Source of the DNA: Mycoavidus sp. HKI
GTDB taxonomy: Bacteria > Pseudomonadota > Gammaproteobacteria > Burkholderiales > Burkholderiaceae
DNA length: 64,000 nt
Reading direction: 5' to 3'
Assembly: GCF_020023735.2 (NCBI RefSeq)
Contig: NZ_CP076444.2
Coordinates: forward strand, 1,069,501 to 1,133,500
The notes beneath the pieces were generated by a model that saw nothing but the letters and a program-made list of their open reading frames with translations, did no database searches and was not told the origin of the DNA. Positions 8,468 to 17,835 of this stretch are shown here, in pieces. The position numbers and the translations under genes are program-made. Positions within the stretch are counted from its first letter, which is position 1, and each line of letters begins with the position of its first letter.

Positions 8468-8910
8468 CATCTCCGTTTCGATCAATGCTCCATCCAAGGC
8501 GTTGTCGCTCTGCGCTCAACATCTTGCTGATCGCTCTCCCCCGCCATACAGATTCATAATGTACACATGAAATATTGGCACATATAATGAACTTTATTGT
8601 TCACTTATTGTATATTTAAATGCGGCTAGGGGAATTGATGGTTGCCCTAGAATACTGGGATGCTGGGATGCTGCGGGCGTCTAGACCTTTTCGTCCAACA
8701 CCTTGAAGTTACTCTTCCCAGATGGCGACCGAGCCCGATTGAAAGCGCTCTCGGCGCACCAGAGCGCCGGGCTAATCACCAACTTGGATGAGACCAACTG
8801 ACTGGGCGGAATTTTCGGCGTTTCCCGCTTACCCCCTTTCAACGAGCCTTGCGGCCGATAGGCCGATTACCACGCTATTCAGAAAAAACTTAACGCTATT
8901 TTTAAACTTG
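8468..8910. other. Gene-free stretch
   Basis: No ORF with recognisable similarity and no RNA gene seen. There is a short duplication gggatgctgggatgctg near 8657-8674. Confidence 0.4.
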
Positions 8911-8974
8911 TTCGGTAACCTATGTTATGAGGCAACGTTAGCCCCCTTCGGTGACCTTTTTTAATGAGGCAACG
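8911..8974. repeat. Dispersed repeat, copy 1 (with a partial extra unit)
   Basis: The 44 bp at 8931-8974 (ggcaacgttagcccccttcg through aatgaggcaacg) match 37120-37163 at 39 of 44 positions. Just before it, ttcggtaacc and atgaggcaacg (8911-8937) form a degenerate additional unit, so the element is partly tandem here. Confidence 0.75.
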
Positions 8975-9043
8975 CGATTGCGCCTAAGAAAATCTCCCCT
9001 GCTGCGATAATGGAATCGCCCACAGCTTTAACTATGCATCGAT

Positions 9044-9070
9044 TTGTATATTTTAGAAATAGCCTATACT
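9044..9070 (+). promoter_or_regulatory. Possible promoter of the BON-domain gene
   Basis: TTGTAT at 9044-9049 and TATACT at 9065-9070 with a 15-base spacer. The -10 is good, but the spacing is shorter than the usual 16-18, so a different -35 or an alternative sigma factor (OsmY-type genes are often RpoS-dependent) is possible. Confidence 0.35.
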
Positions 9071-9116
9071 TTTAATAGAGGTATTTAATTTAACTCTATG
9101 GTGTAGGAGAGGTGTG

Positions 9117-9770
9117 ATGAAAACTAACGCACAGCTTTATGAAGACATTATGGATAAGCTTGAGTTTGAACCCAGTGTGCATGGCTCTAATATCACCGTC
9201 GCAGTAAATGGTGAAGTGGTTGTTTTAGACGGTAAAGTGGGCAGTTTGTTTGAAAAACATGCTGCAGAACGGGCAATCAAAAGCATTGCAGGGGTGAAAG
9301 CGGTGGCTAATGAGCTACGAGTGGAATTAGCAAGCCAATATCGAGTATCGGATGTTGATATTGCGAATGCCGCTGTTAATGCATTGAAATGGAACAGTAC
9401 TCTGCCTCAGGAGCGGCCTCAAGTCGCCGTCGAAGATGGTCATGTGACACTGACTGGCAAGGTAAATTGGTGGTATCAACGTGAAGCAGCTGAAAAAGCT
9501 ATCAGATGGCTTTCAGGGGTAAAAAGCCTTAATAATCAAATTACGATACAAAGTGGCCTCTCACCAAAAGATATTAAAGCGCTGATTACCAAGGAATTTC
9601 ATCGCCATGCGCAAGTGGATGCAGAACGGATCCATGTCGAAATTGAAGGCAGCAAGGTGATACTAAAAGGTAGGGTAGGTACCTGGTTAGAACTACAAGA
9701 AGCTAAACGGGGAGCCTGGTCGGCACCGGGCGTGTTGAGCGTCGTGACTGATGAGTTAGTAATCGGCTAG
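9117..9770 (+). CDS. Triple BON-domain protein (OsmY-like)
   Basis: A protein of 217 aa containing three BON domains of about 65 residues: around 5-70 (ITVAVNGEVVVLDGKVGS, GVKAVANELRV), 75-145 (VAVEDGHVTLTGKVNWWYQR, GVKSLNNQITI) and 150-217 (HVEIEGSKVILKGRVGTW, GVLSVVTDELVI). BON domains bind phospholipid surfaces. Stress-induced periplasmic OsmY is the prototype, but no signal peptide is visible here, so this copy is likely cytoplasmic. The ATG at 9117 is preferred over the GTG at 9114 because AGGAGA (9105-9110) is then properly spaced. It is an isolated gene, ending just before an IS1634 insertion. Confidence 0.9.
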   Translation: MKTNAQLYEDIMDKLEFEPSVHGSNITVAVNGEVVVLDGKVGSLFEKHAAERAIKSIAGVKAVANELRVELASQYRVSDVDIANAAVNALKWNSTLPQERPQVAVEDGHVTLTGKVNWWYQREAAEKAIRWLSGVKSLNNQITIQSGLSPKDIKALITKEFHRHAQVDAERIHVEIEGSKVILKGRVGTWLELQEAKRGAWSAPGVLSVVTDELVIG

Positions 9771-9815
9771 ATTAGAAATCTCTTCGGGAAGATTTTTTGG
9801 CTAATAACTGCTCAA

Positions 9816-11595
9816 CCGACATTCCGCTACTCCCTTTCCTCAATCTGATAGATTTTACAAGCGGTATCGCCAAACAACCGGATAATCTTGATTCTGACGT
9901 CATTAAGGTTGGAAACGGCTTCATGGATTAACGCGCGTTGATGATCGAAGATACGCACCAACGCAACGCCTTCCATTAACTGGAATATCCATCGCAAGGT
10001 AGGTGTACTGGTGGGTTTGCCCAGTTGATTGGGTAAGGTGTCAGCATAGGCCTCGAGCTTTGCACGCACTTGAAATTGTGCGAGGTTGTAGACCATGAGG
10101 CATAAGGTCATCACCATCATCAATGCAGCGATACGCTGTGGCGATTTTAAAAAGAGCGTATCCGCTAGGAAGTCAGGATTTTTCAAAAACCGAAAGCCAT
10201 TCTCAACCGTTTGCTGAGCTTTGTAGTCGGCGAGAATGCGCTTGTCGGGGTAACCCTGCTTGTCACCCTCGTTGGTGGCCAGGATGAAACGCCCTTTAGT
10301 TTGCAGTAGCTTCTGGATCGCTTCGTCATTGCGCTGGATCTGAACCTGGATTTGATACCCCATACATTGTTTTGTTTCTCCCTTCTTGGGACGACCTGCT
10401 TTCTCATACTTTTCTACTGGCGCAACAGTCGGGGCCAAGATGAATAGCGGGTGCGACTTCTGTTCTCGCCTGAATGTTTTATGCGCGTCGGCTTCACACG
10501 CAAACAGCTCGGTGCTGAATTGTTTCATTTGTTTTTGCAGCGCTTGTTCTTGTTTGGTCAGGCGCTTTTGGAGAGACTGTGCTTCGCGTTGGTATGCCTG
10601 TTCTGAGAAGACGAGTAACCAGCGTTGTTGGATGCCGGCATAATCCATATCGAATGATGCATGTCGATAGCCGTCTTCCTGTTCACTCCAAGCTATTTCT
10701 TGCGTTGATTTGCTCACTAACTCCCGAGCTTCCAGGATTGTTTCTGGTACACGTGATACCCAAATGGTGTGCTCCATCTTTTTGAGGTTTTCAGCTGTGT
10801 AAAGCGCCGAATCGGCCACCCAACGCAGCGTACGGGTGCAATCAATTTCTTGGCGAAATGCATTGATGCGTTCTATTGTTTCTGGCAACACCGTCTTGTC
10901 TGAGGCGTTGCCATCGCAAGGCATCATCCATAACGGAATGCCTGAACCGCCTGCCACCGCCAATGACAGCACGACTTGTTTCAAATCAGGGCGATGGTCT
11001 TTGGAGTACCCATGAGTCACAGTAATTTCAACCGCCTCGCCTGCGTCCTCTCTTTGTTCGCTAACTCCCTCATCGCTTGCATATTTGCCATGCACAGAAA
11101 AACTCGTCGTATCCACATGCACCAACTCATCAAGAAGGTCATGTTCCAGTGCAATCTCAAAGGCCACTTCCCCGAATAGCTTGCTCGGCCCATACTGCGC
11201 TATCGCGTCCAATGCGTCTCCCAACGCATCATCATTCAAATGCCTGGCCTCAATCCCAGACCCTAATAAAGCTTCTAATGGTTTGCTTTCAAAAAACTGT
11301 GGCGTCAGATACAGTCGACGGTTCGTAAATCCCAGTCCATTCAGAATCATCGCAACGCAGGCTGTGCCATAGCTGACAATTCGCCCAGGGTGGCTAGTCA
11401 AATGCTTATCTATCCGCTGAGCAAGTTGCAAGTCCTGGCATTTCGATGCAACCAAGCCATGATGATCTAGTACATGTGTGATGATTGCTGGTGCACTTTG
11501 ACCCATATTCCGCCCTCTGAAAAATCAAATGGCTATCTCAACATGATGTAAAGTGAAATTCAAGTTTTTTTGAAGGGGAGGTGGCGGAATGTCGG
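9816..11595 (-). mobile_element. IS1634-family insertion sequence, complete
   Basis: One transposase between imperfect inverted repeats: left end ccgacattccgctactccct from 9816, right end complement ccgacattccgccacctccc up to 11595. It is flanked by a 6-bp direct repeat gctcaa (9810-9815 and 11596-11601), a clean target duplication that shows simple, fairly recent transposition. Confidence 0.93.
9827..11506 (-). CDS. IS1634-family transposase
   Basis: A 559-aa IS4-superfamily DDE transposase with the DUF4277-type N-terminus typical of IS1634. Motifs are VHVDTTSFSVHGKY (first Asp), LRWVADSALYTAENL (second Asp) and QTVENGFRFLKNPDF (Glu; the Y-(2)-R-(3)-E-(6)-K-like segment). The frame is intact and spans nearly the whole element. 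The ATG at 11506 gives a product of family length. Confidence 0.93.
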   Translation of the reverse strand: MGQSAPAIITHVLDHHGLVASKCQDLQLAQRIDKHLTSHPGRIVSYGTACVAMILNGLGFTNRRLYLTPQFFESKPLEALLGSGIEARHLNDDALGDALDAIAQYGPSKLFGEVAFEIALEHDLLDELVHVDTTSFSVHGKYASDEGVSEQREDAGEAVEITVTHGYSKDHRPDLKQVVLSLAVAGGSGIPLWMMPCDGNASDKTVLPETIERINAFRQEIDCTRTLRWVADSALYTAENLKKMEHTIWVSRVPETILEARELVSKSTQEIAWSEQEDGYRHASFDMDYAGIQQRWLLVFSEQAYQREAQSLQKRLTKQEQALQKQMKQFSTELFACEADAHKTFRREQKSHPLFILAPTVAPVEKYEKAGRPKKGETKQCMGYQIQVQIQRNDEAIQKLLQTKGRFILATNEGDKQGYPDKRILADYKAQQTVENGFRFLKNPDFLADTLFLKSPQRIAALMMVMTLCLMVYNLAQFQVRAKLEAYADTLPNQLGKPTSTPTLRWIFQLMEGVALVRIFDHQRALIHEAVSNLNDVRIKIIRLFGDTACKIYQIEERE

Positions 11596-11601
11596 GCTCA
11601 A

Positions 11602-11897
11602 GCAGAAGCGGAGATGGATGATTTCGACCAGTCCGTCACCCCATGCGAACACCTCCATGACCGCCGGCGTCTGGTCGGCTTCGGCGGCATACGGCGCTGA
11701 GCAGTCCGCAGAAATGCCCCCTCTGGAGGATGTCAGGAATTTTGTGTGAAAGAAGCTTGATTGAAGCTATGGCAGGCTGACCCAGTCACTCGGAGCGCTC
11801 CGTGAGCTCACTATGAAAGTGAACTGGCCGGGCAGCGCCCGAGTGACGTTGCACCCCATGCCAGTACTATTTAGAAGGCATAGCGATGCATCGGTTG
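11602..11897. other. Gene-free stretch between IS1634 and the STAND gene
   Basis: GC-rich in its first half (11602-11710) with short broken frames on both strands, possibly debris of a lost gene. No product can be named. Confidence 0.35.
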
Positions 11898-14800
11898 TTA
11901 GCCAAAAATCTTCTTCTTCGCAAAGCCCTTTAAGAAAGTATTCTTACTTACAGGATGTTTCGTCGGAGCGGAATCTTCCTCGCAAGATACTATGCTATCT
12001 TCAGTTTTCTCAGGCGACGCCGCTCCTCGCTGCTCTAAGAGCCGTTTATCCAAGCCACTTAAACCCTGCACGCCATCGATAAAGGAGACTACCGTGCTAT
12101 CTTCAGTTTTCTTCAGCAATCCCGCTTCGCGCTGCTCTAAGAGCCTTTGGTTCATCCGGCTTAAGCCTTGCACATCCTGGATAGAGGCATCCGTCACAGC
12201 AAGCATAGTATGTGTTGAACTCCAGCACAGACGCACCTGAACTTGACCATTCTCTTCTATCATATACCACTGGCGTACTGACTTGTCGTAACTGCCCGTT
12301 ACCAGATAGTTGCCATTGGGCGTGACTTTCCAGGCAAGACTATGGATCCGTTCACTAAAACCTTGAATCACCGCCCTACACTGCCCCGAGTGCGTGTCCC
12401 ACAGACGCACCGTATTGTCATCACTGCCAGAGGCAATCTGATCTCCGCTCGGCGAATACGCCACGCTGCTAACCCAGTTGGTATGGCCGCTTAAGGTGTG
12501 GCGCAGTTGCCCCGAGTAAGCATCCCACAGACGTACCGTATGGTCCCAACTGCCAGAGGCGACCTGCTCTCCACTCGGCGAATACGCTACTCTCCAAATA
12601 TGGCTGGTATGGCCGATTAAGGTGTGGTGCAGTTGCCCCGAGTAAGCATCCCACAGAAGCACCATATTTTCCCCACTACTAGAGGCGATCTGCTCTCCGT
12701 TCGGCGAATACGTCACGCTAGTAATCTCACCAGTATGGCCGCTTAAGGTGTGGCGCAGTTGTCCCGAGTAAGCATCCCACAGCCGCACCGTATTGTCACG
12801 ACTGCCGGAGACGATCTGTTGGCCATTGGGCGAATACACCACGCTATAAACCTCGCGGGTATGCCCGTCTAAGGTGTGGCGATGCTCACCCGTTTTCGTG
12901 TCCCACAGACGCACTGTCCGGTCAGTACTGGCGGAGGCGATTTGCTCGCCGCTCGGCGAATACGCGACGCTTAAAACATGGCCGGTATGGCCGCTTAAGG
13001 TGCGGCGCAACTGCCCCGAGCGCGTATCCCACAGTCGCACCGTACAGTCCCTACTGCCCGAGGCGATCTGCTCTCCGTTCGGCGAATACATCGCATGATT
13101 AACATAGTCGTTATGGCCGCTTAAGGTATGGAGCACCTGACCTGAGTGCGCGTCCCGTAGCTGCACCACATAGCGCACAACGGAGGCAATCTGCTGACCG
13201 CTGAACGAATACGCCACGCTATCAACGGCCTCGTGGCCACTTAAATTGGGGCGCAGCTGCCTCGATTGCGCGTCCCACAGTCGTACTGTCTTGTCCCAAC
13301 CGCCCGAGGCGATCTGCTCGCCGCTCGGCGAATATGTCACGCTAGCAATACGGTCGGTATGGCCGATTAAGGTGTCGCGCAGCTGACCAGATTTCGTGTC
13401 CCACAGCCGCACCGTCTTGTCATCACTGCCCGAGGCGACCTGCTCGCCGCTCGGCGAATATGTCACGCTAGTAACAGGGTCGGTATGGCCGCTTAAAGTG
13501 TAGCGGGCAGCACCCGTTTCCACGTCCCATAGCCGCACAGTATAGTCCCCACTGCCAGAGGCAATCTGCTCTCCGCTCGGCGCATACGTCACGCTCCAAA
13601 CAGTGGAGGTATGTCCTTCTAAGGTGTGGCGCAACTGCCCCGAGTGCGCGTCCCACAGTCGCACAGTATTGTCCCAACTGCCAGAGGCGATCTGCTCTCC
13701 ACTCGGCGAATATGCCACGCTAGTAACCCGGTGCGTATGGCCGCTTAAGGTGTGGCGCAACTGTCCCGAGTAAGCATCCCACAGTCGCACCGTACAGTCC
13801 CCACTGCCAGAGGCGATCTGATCGCCCGTCGGCGAATACACGACGCTTAAAACATCGTCGGTATGGCCGCTTAAGGTGTGGCGACAAGCACCGGTTTCCA
13901 CGTCCCACAGCCGCACAGTATAGTCCCCATCGCCAGAGGCGATCTGCTCTCCGTTCGGCGAATACGTCACGCTATAAAAACTGCAAGGACTGTAAAAACT
14001 GTAAGCACTGTAGGGACGTGTTAATAAGGTGTGAATTTTTTCCCAATTTGAAGTCGCATACACGTTGATGTTGCCACCCGTAAGACCTACGGCAAAGGTT
14101 TTCTCATCCGGTGAATACGCGCAGGAATACACATGGTTCTCCTCTTGGAGATACGGCCATTCGCCAAACTGTACCGCGGCCATTTGCGCACCGCTTAAAT
14201 TGGCGTTGCGCAGCCATATAGCGCGAAGATTGGTTTTTCTCAAATCTGCTCTTTGCAACTGAGCAGAATCGAATACGCCCTCACTCAGATCCGCTCCTGG
14301 AATCTGGATTCCTTTTAAATTCGCACCATTAAACTGCACGCCCGCTTTGACCAAGATCGTGATCGCATTCGCTGCTACTTGGCGTACCCTAGCATCGGTT
14401 TTGGAGCGCTCGATGATCGCTAACAGCTGTTTCTTAAATGGAGTCTCTTGCTCAACACGCTCAGCCAACAAGCGCACAACACCCAGATCGTTTACCCAAT
14501 GCTTTGGGGCTAACGATAATTCTCGCAGCGTTCGGCCGGGCAAAACAGCTTGGTTTTCAAAACTATAGACTGAGGCGTTGCTACCACGGCGGCGGGTGCC
14601 CAGCGCCATGCACTCATCGAACGAATCGAAGAGCGCCTGCGCCACAAAATATTCCAGCAGTGATTTATGGATAAACCGGTACTGATTGCCGCTTCGGCTC
14701 AGCGGCCAGGCTTCTTGCAGCGGTTGCTTTTCTTCTTCCCGACCGAAAAAAGCGTCCTTCCAATTCCCCTTGTCTTTGTATAAAGAATACTCGACAACCG

Positions 14801-17207
14801 GGTTACCCGCATTCTCTGTATAGAAATGCACCGCTAAGTCTTTCACAAATCCGATACCGTGCTGGACAAAGTCATCATCGCACAACGCTCTGAAGATTTC
14901 CCTTTGGGTCCCGGTTAAATTTTGTGTGCTTAAGCGCTGCTGGTTGCGTTCGAACCATTGTCTAACGAACTGGTTGTACAGGTCCAGGCGTAACTGGATG
15001 GCAGTTGGCGCTTTCCTCTTTTTCCCCACGTACGGCAAGGCTTCTAGCACCACGCGCAACAAAAATGGGTTGCTGGCTAAGGCTTTTAAATGAGGTTCTT
15101 CGAGGGCTTTTTGATATTGTTGCGCCGCCCACTCCGTTGGGTTGTGTTTAACATATTCTTCTAAATACTGATTGCGCTCTTCTTTTGAAAACGGCTCGAC
15201 CACGATTTCTTGAAACAACGTGTCCTGGTCCTGCAAATTCGGATTCGGTTGAAAACGGCTGCGATAGTCCTGGCTCAGATATTCGCTGCGACAACTGATC
15301 ACCATTTGACCCTGCCAGCCGTCGGGCTGGTTGATGGCATTGCTTAGATACAGATTCTGCGTCTGCCGAATCTCATCATAGCCGTCCAAAATAAAGACGA
15401 ACCTTTGTTTTTCTTTTTTTAATTTCTGAATCTGAAAGTCTGACAGGCCACTTTTCTTTAACGCTTTGGCAATCAGATCGTCCTCAGGCTTGTCAATACT
15501 CGCCAGAGAAATAAACAGCGGAATTGCATCGTCGTCTGCTTTTTTATTGTCCCATAAATGCTTTTCTAGACGGCGGTTGAAGGTGGTTTTGCCCGCCCCG
15601 GAGTCCCCCGTCAACAAGATCACTTGTTTATCGTTTAGCAACGCTTGCACTTGGGGTAACAGGTTAAAAATCTCGATTTCCCCATCCAGGCTCGCTTTGC
15701 CGCGCGGCTCAACATACAGCTGTAGAGTTTGCCCAAATGCCTTATCTTGCTTGAGAGCCGCGAAATAATGTTCCTTCAGCGCGCTCCTGGGGTCTGTATT
15801 GAGCACCCGCAGTTGTTGATGTTGTTGCTGCACGGTGGACGCAAGCTGGCTCTGCAGCGCGGTCCGTATACCATCGAAAATGCCGTCTAATAGCTTGGCG
15901 AATTCCAGCTTGCCAAACTTTGACTCACTCTTTAAACGGAAAATAAAATCGCTGTGTCCATACCAAAATTTGCTTAGAAACGTTTTCGCCTCATCGCTGT
16001 CCACTAACAGCCGTTCGATCACCTTAAACAGCACCCCGTGCCGACTTTGATTCGCATACACTTCTCGTCCCGCTTGGGCTTGCTCCTCAAATCTCGGAAT
16101 ATCCTCCATCCGAACCGTGGTCGCTGGAATAAAATATGCCAAACATTGGTCATAGCTATTTGAAGTTAACGAAACCGGGATAATGCCGTGCTGATCGTTC
16201 AGATGCTCTGCCCGGATTTCCAAAAAAGCCATTTCCGTCAACACATGATGGAACCCGGCCTTATATTTTTCCTCTTGTGAAAATTTCCTGACTACCTCAC
16301 GGATTGCCGCAGGACCTTTCTGTCCACCGTCTTTAAGATAGGCCTCTCGATCTTCGCCGTAGGCCTCTCGCAGTTCCTCATAAAACTTTTTATAATCCGA
16401 CCAGTCTTTCAGGTAATTTCCTAATACCTGAGAACAACACACCACAACCTTATCGACCGGTTCCACCTCTTTAATTAACCGAGCCGGCAACAAACAGAGC
16501 TGATTGGTTAAGATATCCTCTAGCTTGCCTTCCCCTTTCAGATTTTCCGCGGAGCTTGAATACGCTTGTCCCATCGGCGTTTGATCCGAATACAAGTTGA
16601 CGCCTCGGAGGTTAGATAACTTATCGATTAAATATTTAGACGTAGAGGCCTCGGCCTTGCCGTGAGCGGGATTGTCGTGGGCATAGACCAGAAAAAGGGT
16701 GGGCTTATTGGGCACCTCTAAGGAGCTCAGCGTCAACAGCGCCTTTTCAAACAGATAATCCACCAGATCGCTTTTTTCCTCGACAGACATTGAGGTAGGT
16801 GCGGCAGTCCGAACCGAAGCCGATTTATTTGATGATGGAGGGGGCTGCGAAGCTTCCACGTGATGTTGCTTGGCTTCATCGTGCCCCCATATTTCAGCCT
16901 TAAGATAACTGGACCGTGCCTTGGCAAATAAATTTAAGCCTTTTAACACTTCCCCACGTTCGAAATAAGCATCGGCCATCATGGCCCGTAAGGTCTCATC
17001 TGCTAATGTGTGGGGATCTTGCGCTTTCCTCAAGGCCTCTTTTACGCTCCCAAGCGACTTCAGTGTTTCTTTCAACTGATCGTATAGGGTCAGCGCTGCA
17101 TCCAAGTGCCCTTTTCCCCTCTCAGTGCGAGCTTGGCTTAAATAATATTCAGCGACGTTCCGCGTGAGGATTTCTGGTAACGCCGAGTGAGATATTTTCC
17201 CTAACAT
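11898..17207 (-). CDS. STAND protein: TIR/SEFIR-like, NACHT, pentapeptide and WD40 repeats
   Basis: A 1769-aa single frame with a good ribosome site (TGGAGAA) before the ATG. Residues 15-115 are TPR-like helices. At about 167-300 an alpha/beta segment (TLFLVYAHDNPAHGKAEAST, YLIDKLSNLRGVNLYSDQTP, VDKVVVCCSQVL) resembles TIR/SEFIR domains. NACHT NTPase: Walker A GDSGAGKTTFNRR at about 532, Walker B FVFILDGYDE at about 602, VISCRSEYL sensor. Pentapeptide repeats (GADLSEGVFDSAQLQRADLR) are at about 955-1010 and roughly fifteen WD40 units at 1015-1680. The tail CWSSTHTMLAV and QGLSRMNQRLLEQRE is shared with the other WD40 genes of the window. STAND proteins are switches that oligomerise when the repeats sense a ligand; TIR effectors often consume NAD or signal. 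No conserved TIR glutamate was established by eye. The role (host-directed effector, conflict or defence) is inferred. Confidence 0.85.
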   Translation of the reverse strand: MLGKISHSALPEILTRNVAEYYLSQARTERGKGHLDAALTLYDQLKETLKSLGSVKEALRKAQDPHTLADETLRAMMADAYFERGEVLKGLNLFAKARSSYLKAEIWGHDEAKQHHVEASQPPPSSNKSASVRTAAPTSMSVEEKSDLVDYLFEKALLTLSSLEVPNKPTLFLVYAHDNPAHGKAEASTSKYLIDKLSNLRGVNLYSDQTPMGQAYSSSAENLKGEGKLEDILTNQLCLLPARLIKEVEPVDKVVVCCSQVLGNYLKDWSDYKKFYEELREAYGEDREAYLKDGGQKGPAAIREVVRKFSQEEKYKAGFHHVLTEMAFLEIRAEHLNDQHGIIPVSLTSNSYDQCLAYFIPATTVRMEDIPRFEEQAQAGREVYANQSRHGVLFKVIERLLVDSDEAKTFLSKFWYGHSDFIFRLKSESKFGKLEFAKLLDGIFDGIRTALQSQLASTVQQQHQQLRVLNTDPRSALKEHYFAALKQDKAFGQTLQLYVEPRGKASLDGEIEIFNLLPQVQALLNDKQVILLTGDSGAGKTTFNRRLEKHLWDNKKADDDAIPLFISLASIDKPEDDLIAKALKKSGLSDFQIQKLKKEKQRFVFILDGYDEIRQTQNLYLSNAINQPDGWQGQMVISCRSEYLSQDYRSRFQPNPNLQDQDTLFQEIVVEPFSKEERNQYLEEYVKHNPTEWAAQQYQKALEEPHLKALASNPFLLRVVLEALPYVGKKRKAPTAIQLRLDLYNQFVRQWFERNQQRLSTQNLTGTQREIFRALCDDDFVQHGIGFVKDLAVHFYTENAGNPVVEYSLYKDKGNWKDAFFGREEEKQPLQEAWPLSRSGNQYRFIHKSLLEYFVAQALFDSFDECMALGTRRRGSNASVYSFENQAVLPGRTLRELSLAPKHWVNDLGVVRLLAERVEQETPFKKQLLAIIERSKTDARVRQVAANAITILVKAGVQFNGANLKGIQIPGADLSEGVFDSAQLQRADLRKTNLRAIWLRNANLSGAQMAAVQFGEWPYLQEENHVYSCAYSPDEKTFAVGLTGGNINVYATSNWEKIHTLLTRPYSAYSFYSPCSFYSVTYSPNGEQIASGDGDYTVRLWDVETGACRHTLSGHTDDVLSVVYSPTGDQIASGSGDCTVRLWDAYSGQLRHTLSGHTHRVTSVAYSPSGEQIASGSWDNTVRLWDAHSGQLRHTLEGHTSTVWSVTYAPSGEQIASGSGDYTVRLWDVETGAARYTLSGHTDPVTSVTYSPSGEQVASGSDDKTVRLWDTKSGQLRDTLIGHTDRIASVTYSPSGEQIASGGWDKTVRLWDAQSRQLRPNLSGHEAVDSVAYSFSGQQIASVVRYVVQLRDAHSGQVLHTLSGHNDYVNHAMYSPNGEQIASGSRDCTVRLWDTRSGQLRRTLSGHTGHVLSVAYSPSGEQIASASTDRTVRLWDTKTGEHRHTLDGHTREVYSVVYSPNGQQIVSGSRDNTVRLWDAYSGQLRHTLSGHTGEITSVTYSPNGEQIASSSGENMVLLWDAYSGQLHHTLIGHTSHIWRVAYSPSGEQVASGSWDHTVRLWDAYSGQLRHTLSGHTNWVSSVAYSPSGDQIASGSDDNTVRLWDTHSGQCRAVIQGFSERIHSLAWKVTPNGNYLVTGSYDKSVRQWYMIEENGQVQVRLCWSSTHTMLAVTDASIQDVQGLSRMNQRLLEQREAGLLKKTEDSTVVSFIDGVQGLSGLDKRLLEQRGAASPEKTEDSIVSCEEDSAPTKHPVSKNTFLKGFAKKKIFG
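12250..14150 (-). repeat. WD40-coding repeat array 2 (about 15 units of 126 bp)
   Basis: Near-identical units of about 126 bp, core ggcgaatacgccacgct and cccgaggcgatctgctc. Pieces of this array match array 3 almost perfectly (see findings). Confidence 0.85.
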
Positions 17208-17835
17208 ATTTATTCTCCATTTTCTTTAATGCTGATTCATTAGATCAAATCGACGTTACTTGAGTGCACATCGCTCGCGCGATTTTGCCGTCGCTCATGG
17301 TCGATACCGGCTGTGCAAAAAATAAATTGAAGCTGATCCCAGCCGAGCATATCGACTGAATATAAAAAAAACTGGAGGGATACTAATCGCACTGCTCTTG
17401 AAAAACAAGGAGAATGTTTTTCATTTTATGGTTCTTGACCCTTGGTATACCTCCACGACCGCTCCGCTTGCTACTGGCTGGAGCGAGAATCGCCGGGCAG
17501 AATTCGCACCCGCTGAGAAACCGTGCCTTTGCACGGCGCACAAAAAAATCGTACGATAAGACTTTCCAAGGATGCGTAACGACCGGCGCATTGGGCGAAG
17601 TAATGCCCGAGGAAATTGATATGCTGCCAGTTAATGCATGACTACCTTACTATGTACCAATAAATTTTAAGCCGCTGTATACAAAAAAGACCGGATAAAT
17701 AAGGTCACAGTTCTCAACAGAACCACAAACCCATAAGCCACATACATCAGTTTGTCTTGCAAAAACGGAGGGGACCATAGATTTCAATTGTCGGTCGATA
17801 CAACTATCAGTTTGGTAAGTTCCCCTGCCCGGCCT
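17208..17835. other. Gene-free stretch of about 630 bp
   Basis: Contains only a weak 75-codon frame (17414-17641, plus strand) without recognisable domains or ribosome site. It likely holds the promoter of the STAND gene upstream of 17207, but no convincing hexamer pair was found. Confidence 0.3.

Noticed and set aside
11898-17207. Reading the STAND genes simply as a known anti-phage system (Avs type)
   Set aside because: Avs proteins lack this WD40/pentapeptide arrangement and the shared tail; defence remains an alternative, but the CaaX box and repeat style favour a host link.
17414-17641. 75-codon frame considered as a gene
   Set aside because: No ribosome site, no recognisable domain and odd composition (Arg/Leu-rich).
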